Shown here one piece after another: positions 12,388-24,079 of a stretch of 64,000 bases of DNA (position 1 is the first letter of the stretch; every line of letters starts with the position of its first letter). The notes under the pieces were generated by a model. It had not been told where the DNA came from, searched no databases, and saw only the letters and a program-made list of their open reading frames with translations. Made by a program: the position numbers and the translations under genes. The DNA is from Pomphorhynchus laevis (lineage: Eukaryota > Acanthocephala > Palaeacanthocephala > Echinorhynchida > Pomphorhynchidae): the NCBI GenBank assembly GCA_012934845.2, contig WNNJ02000842.1, positions 61,408 to 125,407 of the forward strand, read 5' to 3'.

Positions 12388-12462
12388 TGACGTAAACCAA
12401 AAGATGGCTTTATTTGACAATCTAGAACAAACAAAACGTTTATAGTTATAATGTCATATCAC
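12388..12462 (-). repeat. 5' LTR of gypsy element 2
   Basis: Identical by eye to 8618-8692. Flanking sequence on both sides belongs to element 3, showing insertion into it. Confidence 0.85.
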
Positions 12463-15400
12463 AGGAGTAATACGAAAACAAGTCCAAAGCTCTTTTTAGC
12501 GATTTTGGGTTGGATGACAGGGTAAATTCTTTAATGGCAACAACCATTCTGGTTCCGGTTTTATCGTGCCGTTAGCAACTCTGTATCCTAACGTATTAAT
12601 TTCACATTGACTAAAGGCACATTTATCGATGTTGTATGTCAGGCTATTAGCTTCTGCCGCTTGATGGAATTTTTCGAGATTCCAATCATGATGAGCCTTT
12701 AATTTACCGCAAACTGTTACGTTATCTAGGTAAATATAGGTGTCATGTAATTGGTTTTATCAACAATTATGTCCGTCAGTCGTTGAAAACATGCTACGAC
12801 ATTTGTAACGCCACAGGGAATTCTCTTAAATTCGTACAAACGTCTGTCTGCCTCGAAAGCTGTGAAAAGTTTCTCTTCTTCCATGATCGGAATTGGGTGG
12901 TACGCCGATTTTATGTCGATGACCGATAACACGTTGTAAGAAGCAATGGACGATACGGTATTTTCAATGCTCGGCAAAGGATAAGCATCTAGATATGTAA
13001 AAGGGTTGAATGTTTGGCTGTAGTCAACAACTAAACGCCGTTTATGTATTTCATTTCTAGTTACTAGTACTTAAGCTCTCCAAGACGACATCATAGGCCT
13101 GATTATTTCATCGTATAGCATTTGCTTAGTCTCTTTTTTATGAACATATTATCTTTTGCTAAATGTTTTCGAGATTGTATCGCAATTTGATGAATGTTGT
13201 GTACAAGATTCGCGAATAGTCTTAATGGCTCAATATTCGCACATTTGATTCCTGCAAGCTCAAGTGTAGGCATTGTTCCACTCAGTGATATGGTGAGGCT
13301 ATCGTCATACCGAGGATGACGTCGGCACATAAGTCCGGTAAAACGTGTAGAGTGACTTTTTCATATTTTCGATCTTTGAGCTGTAAACTGATGGTTATCA
13401 TTCCACAAGTACTAGATTTATGTGCTAATGTAGCCAAGATAATTTTTAGGAATAATGTGAACTTTGAGTTTTGAAACGATAGCAGTGCGGATGAAGTTTT
13501 CAGTATTACCTGTGTATATCATAGCATGAAGACGAACATTCTTAATAAGTATGGGTACTGTCATTTGCTTACAGGTGATAGCAGTCAAGGTATAAATAGT
13601 ATTCACTTTATACTCTCTTTTGTGCTTAGACTGACACACCTTTGCAAAATTACCGACTTTTCTGCAATTGTTGCATGTTGCTTCATGAGCTGGATAAGCA
13701 CTCTCATTATGTTTTACTAACCCACCGCAAAAGAAACATTTATAGTGTCTTCGAACAGCAGCAATCGTTTGATCGTCTATTGCTGAATTTTCCACGTTCT
13801 CAAAATCAACCGAAGCGATTTGTTGTGTAATTGGATTCGAGTCATTCATAGAAAGTTTGTCATGCACGCTTGAATGTTTCTGAGCGAGCTCGATCATTAA
13901 TGCCATATTGTAGGCGTCGTCTAGTGAAATACGATCTTATTTGAGAAGTCGTTGACGGATAAAGTTTGAGTTAATCCCCATAATGAACACATTTAGTAGC
14001 GCCTCGTTTCGATGTTGATCTGCAGTAACATCTGCGAATTGGCATTCAGTGGAAAGATGTCTTAATTCCGACGGGTATTGTTCAATTGATTCGCCCTCGC
14101 ATTGCTTTCAAAGCCATAACAGATGTTGCGCATATATCTTATTCACCGGTTTATCGTATAGCTCTTTTAGTTTAGTAATGCATTGGTCATATGTTTCGCA
14201 CTCCTTTACCGATTTGTAGACTATAGGAACGAGCATACTAAACAGTATCAGTTTCGTTTGACTTTCTTCAGCCTCAATATGTTGCAAAAAGTAAACGAAC
14301 ATGTCATACCAATGTCCCCATGCGTCAGTTGCTCCATGATCATTCGGTAAAAGAGCAAGCTCGCCAGGATGAAGTATCTTCTTCATGAGAAAGTTTTGAA
14401 ATGGATAAATTGTAAGGATAGTAACTCAAGGAATTTTATCCAATTCAAAATCTAGAATTAGTTACAAAATCGTCAACAGCTAATACCATTTAAACATGCG
14501 ATATTTCACAACACCGACAAGCAAAATTAAAAACGAAAAAAATCAAACAATGGAAACTTAAACATGCTTGTTACGATTTTTTTATTTCATACAGACCCGG
14601 GTGTACAGAATTGCACTGTTGATGCTCTGCCGCGGATGTGCGCATTAATCCATTCGATAGGCGACCTCCGGAAAAATCCACAACAAAATATGTATATCAC
14701 GGTAGTTCGTTGACTACCCCATTACGTAAAATCCAGAAACCTGTCATTCTCAATAGAAGACGTAAAGAGAGTATACACCACTTCTATGGCTTGCAATCGG
14801 GGCAAGCCAAAGTTTTTGTCAGTTCAACATCACATTATTCACCCTTTAAGGCCTTTCGAGAGGCTGTGCGTCGACTTTAAACGGCCTCTGCCTAGTCGAT
14901 ATATTAATCGATACATTTTCGTGACAGTCGACAAATTCACTAGATTTCCTTTCGCGTTTGCTTGTAAAGATGTTTCCGCAGTCACGGTGTGGAGATGCCA
15001 CTTAAAATTTTTTCGACATTCGGATGTCCTAATTAAATGCACAGTGATCGTGGTGCGTCTTTTCTGTCTAGGAAAGTTTTAAACTTTCTTTTAACGAGCA
15101 AGGTATTGCAGCAATATCACTTCAGCGTACAACCCGAGAAGCAGCGGCCAGTGCGAAAGGTTCAATGTCCTTATTTGGACAGCTATTACTACCTCTCTCA
15201 TTAGTCGAAAGATGCTAATATCATCTTGTGAAGAGATTTTACCGAAAGTATTGAATAGTATCCGCACGCTCCTATCTACTCCGACTTATGAAACACAACA
15301 CGACCGCATGTTCACTTAGTCTCGCAAAAGCATACACGGACACTCACTACATAACTGGCTTTTTTAATCTACTGAAGTAATTGTAAAAAGACACGAATAT

Positions 15401-15876
15401 AAATCTAAATTCGAACCTATCGTGGATCAAGCTAAACTCATACTCGTTAATCCTAAATAAGCGCTTGTCCTTTTTTCGAGCGGTAGAGAGTCTGTAGTAT
15501 CTTTATGGGATCTAGTTCCAGAATTAGCAAACACCGAGACTAATAGGATCCATCATCCTCCTGACTGATGGGGAACGGAGTATAATCCTTACAGACAGAG
15601 AAACGTCTATTTCATCGGATATAGATACGTCGATTAACAGTGACAGAAATAAGTCTGAAAATTTCAAAACCGATTATAACAACTGAGAAATAGAGAACGT
15701 CGGATCAACACGGGCATCAAAGAGCCAAAATGAAACAGATTCCCATGAACTCCTATTATTTCGAAATGACGACGAAACTGACAATCAGTATGATTGCAAA
15801 AAAGATTGTGAAGAGCTCTGAAATATCTCGATGATTATGTCTTGTAGAAGAAAACACCGAAATTCAAATCAAGGGG

Positions 15877-15964
15877 TGATTGTCGTATATTTTACTCGCT
15901 GCCATTTATTTGCGATTTATTTATTTTCAGGTAGTCCAATGAAACTTCTCAAGTTTTATTTCAA
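15877..15964 (+). repeat. 3' LTR of gypsy element 1
   Basis: About 88 bp matching 5542-5636: TGATTGTCG at the start, AGGTAGTCCAATGAAACTTC in the middle, TTTATTTCAA at the end. Confidence 0.65.
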
Positions 15965-16910
15965 CAGAACTAGTATTAATGTAGTAACAAGTATTTTAGA
16001 ATAGTATTTTATCCCTTCGATTTTTTTATTATTTTATCTTGGTGTTAATTTTGTTTAAGTTACGATTTAAAATGTTGTTTAAAGACTGTTTTAGTTACGC
16101 AAAACAGTCTTTAAACAGTGTGCTAAATAGTAAGCGTCTTTGCTACGTTCTTTGTTTTAAAAACGTACTTTATTTTTTAAATAAGTTTTTGTAAATAATT
16201 GTTATTTAATGAGTATTGTTTATTTTTATAAAATATTTTTGATTTTTGTTGCATTTTTTAACAGAATGCACATCTAATTGTTTGAAGTTGTGAGCAATGT
16301 AAATCAATTACATATAAACTTCCTGAACATTTTATCGCAATTTTTTCTAATAAAGATATGAGTCAGCTATCGAAAATTCGTCTAATTTTTGATCAACAAT
16401 AATTATTTAAATTATCTCCTATTTCAAGCATTAGAGTAAGCATTCAATTTTTCGGACATGTGCCAATGTAATTTTGTAGTTAAATTGGCATTTAAACTAG
16501 GTATCTGGATTGTTTCTCTTTAGTTTTACTGATATATGCGATATATATTGATATCCTGAACTTTAATTTAATTCGGAGTGGCATAATAATATTTTAATAT
16601 GCAAAATCTGTAAATTAGTAAATGTTAATTGTTCGCTTATCCAAGCTTACCATATAATAATCGGCGATTTTGTAGAACATCAAATACGGTTAAAAAAGTG
16701 CTTACAAATCTTTTCAAAAAAGATTAGGTTTTGAATATGATATTATATTACAATTCAATGTTTCATAGTAATGATATCGAATATATTATTATAGACTATA
16801 CGATAATAGTCTAGTATATGTTTTTAATTAATATTAAAAATATTAGTTTTAATATGCATTTTTATGTATTTAATTAAATGTTTGAGTCTTTTTCTTTTGT
16901 AGCTTCCATC
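15965..16910. other. A+T-rich noncoding stretch
   Basis: No gene or named repeat recognised. The first 60 bases resemble the flank left of element 1. Contains an imperfect palindrome of AAACAGTCTTTAAACAGTGT type at about 16085-16125. Confidence 0.4.
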
Positions 16911-16914
16911 CTTT

Positions 16915-18055
16915 TGACAGTTTTGTCGCATCTAAACCATTTTAGATAGAGCATCTACAATATAAAAAGTAGTATGGAGAAAATAAATTTAGTATCAAAA
17001 CATAGTTCTGTTTTTTAGCGAAACATTTTCCGATATTGTATCTTCGTCAATATAAGCATTAATGCCTCAATATTTTAAAATAAAATGATACATGTTTTCT
17101 CTTTCTTCAAATTGGTAATTCTCTCTGATTAGAAGATACGGTTTTATTGACATTTCAATAAAAAAGAAAATATTATTAAATTATTAAAAAATATTTTTTT
17201 TTTCATTTATAATTATTTTTCTTTATTTTCTTTCTTTATTTATAGTATAAAATACAAAGACTCAGTTATCTGATCTGATTAATTTACTTACACATATACA
17301 AATAAAACTACCTTTTGGTAATACATTTATCTCTTGAATAAAATCAATATCATCTACGTTTTTGATAATATCGTTTTGTTTTAAATTTCATTTTATGCAT
17401 ATAGAAATGGGGAATATTTTATTTTTCATTGACAAAAAGTTTTATAGAAAAACATTCTCCTGAAAGTATATAATGGGTGGAGATAAATGAAAAATAAAAA
17501 AGAAATAAAAGGGTTAAGCGAATGAAGGGGAAAGAAGGTAGGGGTATGGAAAAAGGAAGAGTAAGAGAAATGTAAATAGGCAATTAGTAAAGGGGATATA
17601 GAGGAAGGTTGTAAAATTTAATATGTTCGTTATTGTGGGGAAATTCTCTTGGATTAAATTTTTTCTTTTTTAATCGGTAATAATTACAAAATTAGATTTT
17701 GCGACATGTTAATATTAGCTAATACCGAAACAATACGGAAATTTCAAAAATATAAAGAAAAATCTATCTCATGATATCGATTTTTTGGTAAATCTTGATA
17801 TAAAATACTTTTTTAGCAAAAATAAAATGTCGATAAAACTGTATCTACTAATCAGAGATAATTAAAAATTTAAACAGAGAAAACATGTCTTATTTTACTT
17901 AAAGATATTGAGGCATTAATGCTTATATTGACGAAGATTCAACGTCTTCAAATGTTTCGCTAGAAAATAAAACTATTCTTAAGACTAAACTAATGTTATC
18001 TATTCTAGTTTATACTGTAGGTGCTCTATTCAATATAGTTTAGATATGACAAAAA
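16915..18055. mobile_element. Inverted-repeat element, about 240-bp arms
   Basis: A left arm (about 16915-17165) and right arm (about 17815-18055) are reverse complements with clear but diverged identity, sharing for example CTTCGTCAATATAAGCATTA and TGCCTCAATAT. The 650-bp interior includes a short RT-tail end (about 17225-17276) and a purine-rich strand segment (17460-17620). No transposase is visible. It could be a non-autonomous DNA transposon or foldback, or a local inverted duplication. Confidence 0.55.
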
Positions 18056-18059
18056 ATAA

Positions 18060-19655
18060 AAATGTATGCTGCTGAGGGTATTTGCTCCCTCTCCTATTTA
18101 TGACATTTAAAGCTATGACACCTTATTTGGCTAAATCGAGGTTTATGCGAGCATTTTCAACTAGATGCAGCTCGAACAAAACCTGTTCACTAATAATATT
18201 ATGCGGTAACAGTTTTTGTCGAGGTTTCTAGATTTCCGAGGTATCGCAAGAGAACAATATTCAGAATGTCCCTGAACAGCCTAAATTATTGTCATTGTTG
18301 ATGCTGTTTATTTCCTAGTTTTGTCTTGCAATGTATTTTATAAGAAAGGGAATATTGTAATTACATTATTATTCATAGCATATGCAAGCAGCGTCGCATA
18401 GATATGTTTACCACATATATAGGTAATTCCATAAAACAATTTTCCCATCATTAATTTCTCATTTAAGAGAGCAAAAGTTATTGCTGCTCTATCTGGCTCT
18501 TTGGCTTGATGATAATAAACACAACTGATATTATTACAAGTAGTATTTCTTTGCTTTTAGTCATATATATACAGAAAAGATATTTTTTCATATGAGTCAC
18601 TAGATAATATAATATTTATCTACAGGGCAAATTTTGGACATTTTTCCGTAATAAAAACATTAACTGTGAGTGCATTGCTTATCTACTAGGAGAGTCTTTC
18701 ACATATCTCTAAGAAGCTTGACTCGTTAAAACAATAGCGTAAATAGGCCTGGTTGTAATACATTTGCATTTTAAGTTCCCTGGAATATCAACAACTAGCG
18801 AATTGACTGGGAACTCAGTTCAGATATTTACCCTCACATAGTGTCAAAAAATAACAAAATTTAAGCATTAGCTGAAACTAACAACAATATAGTATTGACT
18901 GACTTTAAGTTCCTTATTCGCCATACATGAATACTAAGAAACGAGCTGAAACGAAATTTTTTTCTAATTCCCCAATAGCATTTGTGTCTGCGAGAATTAA
19001 GCGATTTGCTAGAAGAGTCAACAAAAACATATCACATGTGCTACTTGTTGAAAAGAAAAGTAAGTGCTTATTTCAGTGCTATGTTACGTCTACCACTTCA
19101 TATATATAGAAGTATAGAATTATAAATTATTTAATTATTTTTTAAATAATTTATTTATGAATAAAATAAAAATTATCAGCTCAAATATCCTAAAATAATT
19201 AAAATTTATTTTAAAATGAACGTTATGTTGAACTTTAAAATTTGAGGTTCTGTTGCGTATCCCCACAAACAATTTACAATCACATTCCAAGTTAAAAATA
19301 AATATGCTAAGGCTGTTTGGTCTTCAATAACAATACAATGTTTTGAAAACTATAAAAAACACGATTTTTTCTATCTTTTCAACATTTTTATTAGCATCTT
19401 ATAATCAGCGTTATTGCGAGAAAACGTTATCATAATTTTGATTAACAATCAATTTATTTGAATTTATTAAGCATATTTGAATTTATATCCACATCTTTGT
19501 GATTTTGAATTTTGAATAGAAAAATCTGATTAACTAATTAAATAATTTAATTTTAAGAATGCAAGTGGAAACAGGTAACTTTAGATTATTTTGAATGAAA
19601 TTTATTATTTGATTATTTTAATCAATTTTAATTAATATTATATTCAATATATATA
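18060..19655. other. Noncoding stretch, nothing recognised
   Basis: A+T-rich, with short open frames only (for example 18927-19109) that lack recognisable domains. I see no repeat family shared with the rest of the window. Confidence 0.4.
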
Positions 19656-19659
19656 ATAA

Positions 19660-20335
19660 CTATAACGCCTATCTAACAAAAATTAAATCATCAAGTAAAT
19701 ATAGATATATGGATAAAATTGAATTAATAGAATCCTTAAATATTTTGATAAATCAAAATTATTTAAAAGTAGGACATCTATAATATGTAGACAAATAAAA
19801 GGTGTTCCAGTGGGAGGTAATAGTTGTACAATTATAGCCAACCATTTTTTAAGTTTTATAAAATATGAATTTGATTTTAACAGTTTAAAAAATAAATCTT
19901 AACTATATAAATATATGAAATATATGTTTCGATACATTGATGATATATATGTATTCAATTCTAATAATTTTTATTCAATAAGCGAACAATAAAAATTGAC
20001 TTTTGTTTTTAATTTCAATTTTTTTAACTTGATAAAGATTATATAAAATCTTATGACAATTTTTTTTATAATTATTTATTTTTAAAATTATTTATTATTT
20101 AATTTTGATGCAGCATTATTATTGTTATTATTTCCTGCGTAATGCATTTGATCTTACAAACACGAATGGTGTTCTGTAAGATTTTGATAAGAACGACATG
20201 ATGCTTCTGATCTTGAGTAAAACAATGTTACATTATATTTCGTATTATATTTAAACCCTTCTGAAAAAAGTTACTAAACAAAAAATATTATTTTTTATTT
20301 TATAATTATATTAAATACGTATATCCAGAAGTATA
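19660..20335 (+). mobile_element. RT-tail family fragment (copy 2)
   Basis: Holds a decayed RT segment with a GVPVGG-type motif near 19800 and YIDDIYVFNSNNF near 19935-19975, then jumps at about 19990 straight into the family's 3' UTR, so the C-terminal third of the RT is deleted. The end near 20335 lacks the usual terminal sequence. Confidence 0.6.
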
Positions 20336-20339
20336 AACA

Positions 20340-20690
20340 GCAAGAATTTACTGCATAGCATTCATTTTATTGATTTAACTGGTTAAAATACTTATAACAT
20401 AAAGTTTAAATTATAAGTTAATAATTAATTAAATTTTATTGTAAAGGTCTGCTTTGTTTATCGGAAATCCAAAAAAATGATCTAAAATCTGTAAAGTAGA
20501 AAAAATATGTCAATTAATTATCTTAATCATATTGAAGAAATTAATGTATCAAAATGAGTAATCTTAACACTTTTTTATAGCTTGATAAAACTTAAAAACA
20601 ACTAAATTTGAAGGAACAAAGATATTTTATTCTCATATTATAAGGATTTAAAACAACTATATAGATTAGACTTGAACAGTTTAATGATTA
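20340..20690. other. Spacer, nothing recognised
   Basis: A+T-rich sequence between two RT-tail copies in opposite orientation. Confidence 0.4.
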
Positions 20691-20692
20691 AA

Positions 20693-21540
20693 TCAGCTAA
20701 CTGAGTCTACGTATTTAATATAATTATAAAATAAACAAAACATAATAATGCTAAATCAAAATTTAATAATTAAATAATAAAATTAATAATTGTTTTTAGA
20801 TTTTCTATAATTTAAATCAAGTTAAAAAAATGAAATTTAAAATAAACGTCATTTTTATGAATTGACTAATAAATAACAGACGTTGTATCAGAATAAGAAT
20901 TAGAGGTCATCAGGAGGAACTGCTATGCTATCAGGTTTCGGCCCTAACTCCTCTACCCAACATAGCAGCGGGGCCAAATACATGCTAATGATGTATTTCC
21001 TCTGAAATAACTATCTAGTATCTTATTCTAATACAAAGTATATTATTTATTATCCATCCATAAAAATTTGCCACTTAAGAGTTTAAATTTATTCTTTATA
21101 TTATTGTGTTGATTTATATATTTTACTATTTTCTGCTTGATGTTATTTTTATAGTAACCTAGTTTAAAATATGTATCTATTAAATTATTTAAATGATTTT
21201 GAAGAAAGCCAATATCATTACATATTGTTGCAATTCTTAAAATTTCATTATTTAATGTATTATATTTATATTATATGGTATGCATGAATGCTCATGCAAA
21301 AATATGTTTCTTGTAAATTTAAATGTCATAGATGACATATATGTAATATTGTCATAGATGACAATATGTAAAGATGACATTTAAATATGTCATCTTTACG
21401 ATATAAATTAATAGTAGTTTTAGTTAATGTTAATTTAATGTTCATATCTAGATATACACCTTCTTTATCATTAATATTGGTTTTGATAGTCGAAATTTGC
21501 CGTCGAAATATCACAACTTAAAAATAGAATATTTTTTTTA
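20693..21540 (-). mobile_element. RT-tail family copy 3
   Basis: Minus-strand copy with the terminal sequence at 20693-20715, the A+T-rich 3' UTR, the conserved hairpin region (about 20905-21000) and the C-terminal third of the RT (21514-21060), including TNINDKEGVYLDMNIKL. It is 5'-truncated near 21540. Short palindromic microduplications disrupt the RT at 21325-21405. It lies just upstream of the first EF-hand exon, on the opposite strand. Confidence 0.7.
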
Positions 21541-21683
21541 TTTTTGTTCATTCTAAAATTGTTTATTATGGATATAAAGAGCTTAACACGTTTGATTTTA
21601 ATATAACACCTGTACTAGAAATATTGTGTCAGTAAATGTAAATTTTGTATTTAAAAAAATTAAAGTAACTTTTTTTGTTATAG

Positions 21684-21845
21684 CAGCTGATAATCAATCG
21701 ATCGAATGTGCAGCTGTTGACATATTTCATGTCGACAAAGAACTAGCAAATGACAATGTATTACGCAATCTGTTTTCTTTCTTTGATCAAGATTGCAATG
21801 GGCAAATATCAGCAGAGGAGTTACGAGCAATAATGCTACTTATAG
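21684..21845 (+). CDS. Calmodulin-like EF-hand gene, exon with EF-hand
   Basis: A host exon encoding ADNQSIECAAVDIFHV..., then an EF-hand: helix DNVLRNLFSFF, loop DQDCNGQISAEE (all ligand positions present: D1, D3, N5, Q7, E12) and helix ELRAIMLLIG. The acceptor is TTTTTTGTTATAG at 21671-21683 and the donor is ATAG|GTAAAC at 21845/21846. The exon starts and ends mid-codon. Its last G joins the next exon (29528) in phase to give a glycine in LLIGEQLTEEE, which closely parallels the inter-hand linker of calmodulin. Upstream exons were not found. Role: a cytosolic calcium sensor of the calmodulin superfamily; the specific member is not identifiable. Confidence 0.85.
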
Positions 21846-22783
21846 GTAAACGGTACTTGTACATATTTGGCATATATGCTGTGATTCAAACTACTTATTG
21901 TATTTTTAACACAAGTCAAGGAATTATAAGTAAAAAAACTATTGTATTTTAATATTTTAATGATGGAATTGTTAAAGTATTTTTTATTTATTTTGATCCT
22001 TTCTAATTATATGTTCCTTTTTAATACTCAGCGAAGCTAATCAAATTTGTGTGCTTACTGTCCGATCGAGGATAATAGAAGATAATTTAGGCATTTAAGA
22101 AATAAAATGGTAAAGTTATATTCTTTAAATCAAATGGTGGAATGACCGTGTAGACAGAAAAATCACCGGACTATTGGATATAAATGCATTACTGCTATTA
22201 TTACATCTGCATCAGTAATAACATGACAAGACTGTCTTCCACTATTATCCGACTCACTGGATATCTGTGATCTATTAGTGAATGCTAACATAATTTTACA
22301 TCAGATCATTGTTTCTTCTGTGATTGTTGAATATGACGTTTTCGGCTGCACTGCAATGTTTAACATGCAAAATAATTCGATGAATTGTAAACTACACCAT
22401 GCTATTCATTTAAAATGTCTTGCGAGGCAATCCACTCATCGCTATAGACCCGATATTGTCACAAAATATTCAAATGTATAAGATAATATAACAAGGTCAT
22501 ATAGTCTAACTATTTAAAGATTAAAATCGAATTCACTTAGTTTCACCAATTCCTGTTAGTCCTTACTGCATCTTACTGCTCGATGACGTGTGCTTTCGTA
22601 CCTGCATCTATTTCGGTGAACTGGTATATATGCACTTGAACACTCGATTCAGCACACAAAAAATTGTCTTTAGATCTTTTCTATTTGGCACTTACGGGCT
22701 TTTTGAAAATAAATTATCACTTATTACAGTATTTTAGAGAGTGCATCTATTATAGAGATATTAGGATGATATTAAACTTATGT

Positions 22784-23313
22784 TAGTATTATAAAAAAAA
22801 AGATTTATTTTAACGTGGCAAATGCGTGCCAGCGCACGCTTACATGACCACAACAAAACAAAAAATATATAAATCAGGTGTCGAGAAGGTGTGAACGGAG
22901 GAGGTGTTTGAATGTGATAAAGGAGGGGGCGCGGCGGACAGCGAGAGGGAGTTGATTCCAGGCGAGTGAGGTGGCGACAACTCGGAGACCGTAGTTGTTG
23001 GAGTAATTGGGAACATGGAGTAAGATGGTATGACGAGAACGCAGCGATAGCGAGGTGGGGCGAGTGTCGTCTATGAAAAGAAGGTTGATGAACGATGGGG
23101 AGCCGACAGCGATGAGACGAAAAGTAACGAGAAGAAGGCGGAGTTTGATGCGGATGTGGATGGTGGGCCAGGAAAGTTGGGAAAATATGTGGATGTGTGG
23201 TCGAAGCGACGGAGACGAAAGAGCACTCGAACGGCGGTGTTGATGATGCGTTGTAGGGGTAGGATGATGGATTTTGGAGAATTGGCGAAAAGGCTAAGGT
23301 AGTATTATAAAAA
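22784..23313 (-). mobile_element. 5'-truncated LINE 3' end with 14-bp target-site duplication
   Basis: A G+C-richer minus-strand insert (22798-23299) flanked by the perfect direct repeat TAGTATTATAAAAA at 22784-22797 and 23300-23313. Minus-strand frames encode the C-terminus of a CR1/L2-like RT: INTAVRVLFRLRRFDHTST, and in another frame SLAWNQLPLAVRRAPSFITF, so at least one frameshift is present. The 3' side (left) has AAATAAATC and a short A run. A long shadow frame of proline/serine/histidine-rich sequence on this strand is not a real protein. Its composition differs from LINE-A, so it is a separate subfamily. Confidence 0.85.
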
Positions 23314-23754
23314 TAAATTATATTTATAGTAAAAAAATGATGGCGTAATAACTTAATCAATATACGCGTGAAATATCAAGGTGTTAAGATTTTTTAGGTT
23401 GTAATTTTGGCAGTATATTTATTTTTACCTTTTTGAAATCTCCAATTTTTTTAAGTTTTGATAGACAAATTTTTGTATAGCATCTATTTTGACAATAGTA
23501 ATCAAGTTTTAGAAAATAAAAATAAGAAAGTCAATTTTCAGATCCTGAAGAATTTGATGAAAAATTAATTATTATATTGATTAATATTTATTAATCATTA
23601 TATTTATTGATATTTATTAATTATTATATTATTAATTATTAAAGAATAAACAGAAATCATAAATTTGATTAAGACTGAAAGAACTTTAATCACGTATTCA
23701 AGCATATTATCACATTTGCTTATTTTAAAATAAGCAAATTACAATTTAACAATT

Positions 23755-24075
23755 TTTACCTATTTGTATCCCTCTTTAATACTCGTTACATCCCGTTTCA
23801 TTCTTATACCCTAGTTTATCTCATTTGTCCACTTTTACTCTTGATCATCTTCACACCCTTAAAACTTCCCATTCACTTCCTTAAATCCAATTTACCTACT
23901 TTAAACTCGTTTTCCTCATTTATCATTTGCTTATCAAAATACTGATTGTTATTGAAAATAATTTATAATTTTTAGATTGTACATTAAAAGGATCAAAACG
24001 GGTAGTTAAAGGGTGTAAAGAAGATAAAATGTGGATTAAAGAAAGATAAAAGTGGAATACGAATGTTAATGGCGA
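23755..24075. repeat. Strand-asymmetric pyrimidine/purine tracts
   Basis: Plus strand is pyrimidine-rich at 23755-23935 (TACCTTCTTT-like irregular units) and purine-rich at 23995-24075, facing each other like a loose inverted pair. Similar purine-rich sequence is seen at 17460-17620. No coding signal. Confidence 0.4.
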
Positions 24076-24079
24076 TTTA

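Larger units (their letters stand above)
8618..12462 (-). mobile_element. Gypsy element 2 (youngest, mag-like), core of the nest
   Basis: A nearly complete fossil gypsy element of about 3.85 kb on the minus strand, bounded by 75-bp direct repeats that look identical (8618-8692 and 12388-12462). Parts from 5' to 3': gag (from about 12366, main open part 12230-11361, with a zinc-knuckle region), protease, RT (11345-10284), RNase H (about 10420-9950), integrase and C-terminal tail (10089-8677). It is broken, with about five breaks in coding sequence, but the long frames and identical LTRs make it much younger than its hosts. LTRs of this length are characteristic of mag (77 bp in the silkworm element). 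The lineage assignment is an inference. Confidence 0.85.
8291..14450 (-). mobile_element. Gypsy element 3 (old), inserted in element 1 and itself interrupted
   Basis: A fossil minus-strand gypsy element. From its 5' side on the right: gag (about 14386-13420, with a zinc knuckle near 13740-13620), protease-like stretch near 13510-13100, RT (13100-12465) and, beyond the inserted element 2, RNase H sequence (8631-8292). No integrase or LTR was recognised, so it appears to lack its 3' part. It is badly broken, probably more than ten breaks. Element 2 sits between its RT and RNase H portions. It is a relative of element 1 and not a copy of element 2. Confidence 0.7.
5404..15964 (+). mobile_element. 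Gypsy element 1 (old, mag-like), outer shell of a nest
   Basis: A fossil LTR retrotransposon on the plus strand. Parts seen: LTR-like repeats on the left (5426-5491 and 5542-5636) and right (15877-15964), gag from about 5663 with a zinc-knuckle region (6361-6870), protease/RT region (about 7000-8040), RNase H remnant (8080-8290), then, after a long interruption, an integrase-like region (about 14510-15100) and a decayed C-terminal stretch. The interruption at about 8291-14450 is a second gypsy element in opposite orientation. It is badly broken, with well over ten breaks, so it is old. The mag-lineage call rests on short LTRs and pol style and is an inference. Confidence 0.75.

Noticed and set aside
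22761-23360. A 199-residue minus-strand frame rich in Pro, Ser and His
   Set aside because: It is an out-of-frame reading of the G+C-rich LINE fragment; the other minus-strand frames carry recognisable LINE RT C-terminal sequence.
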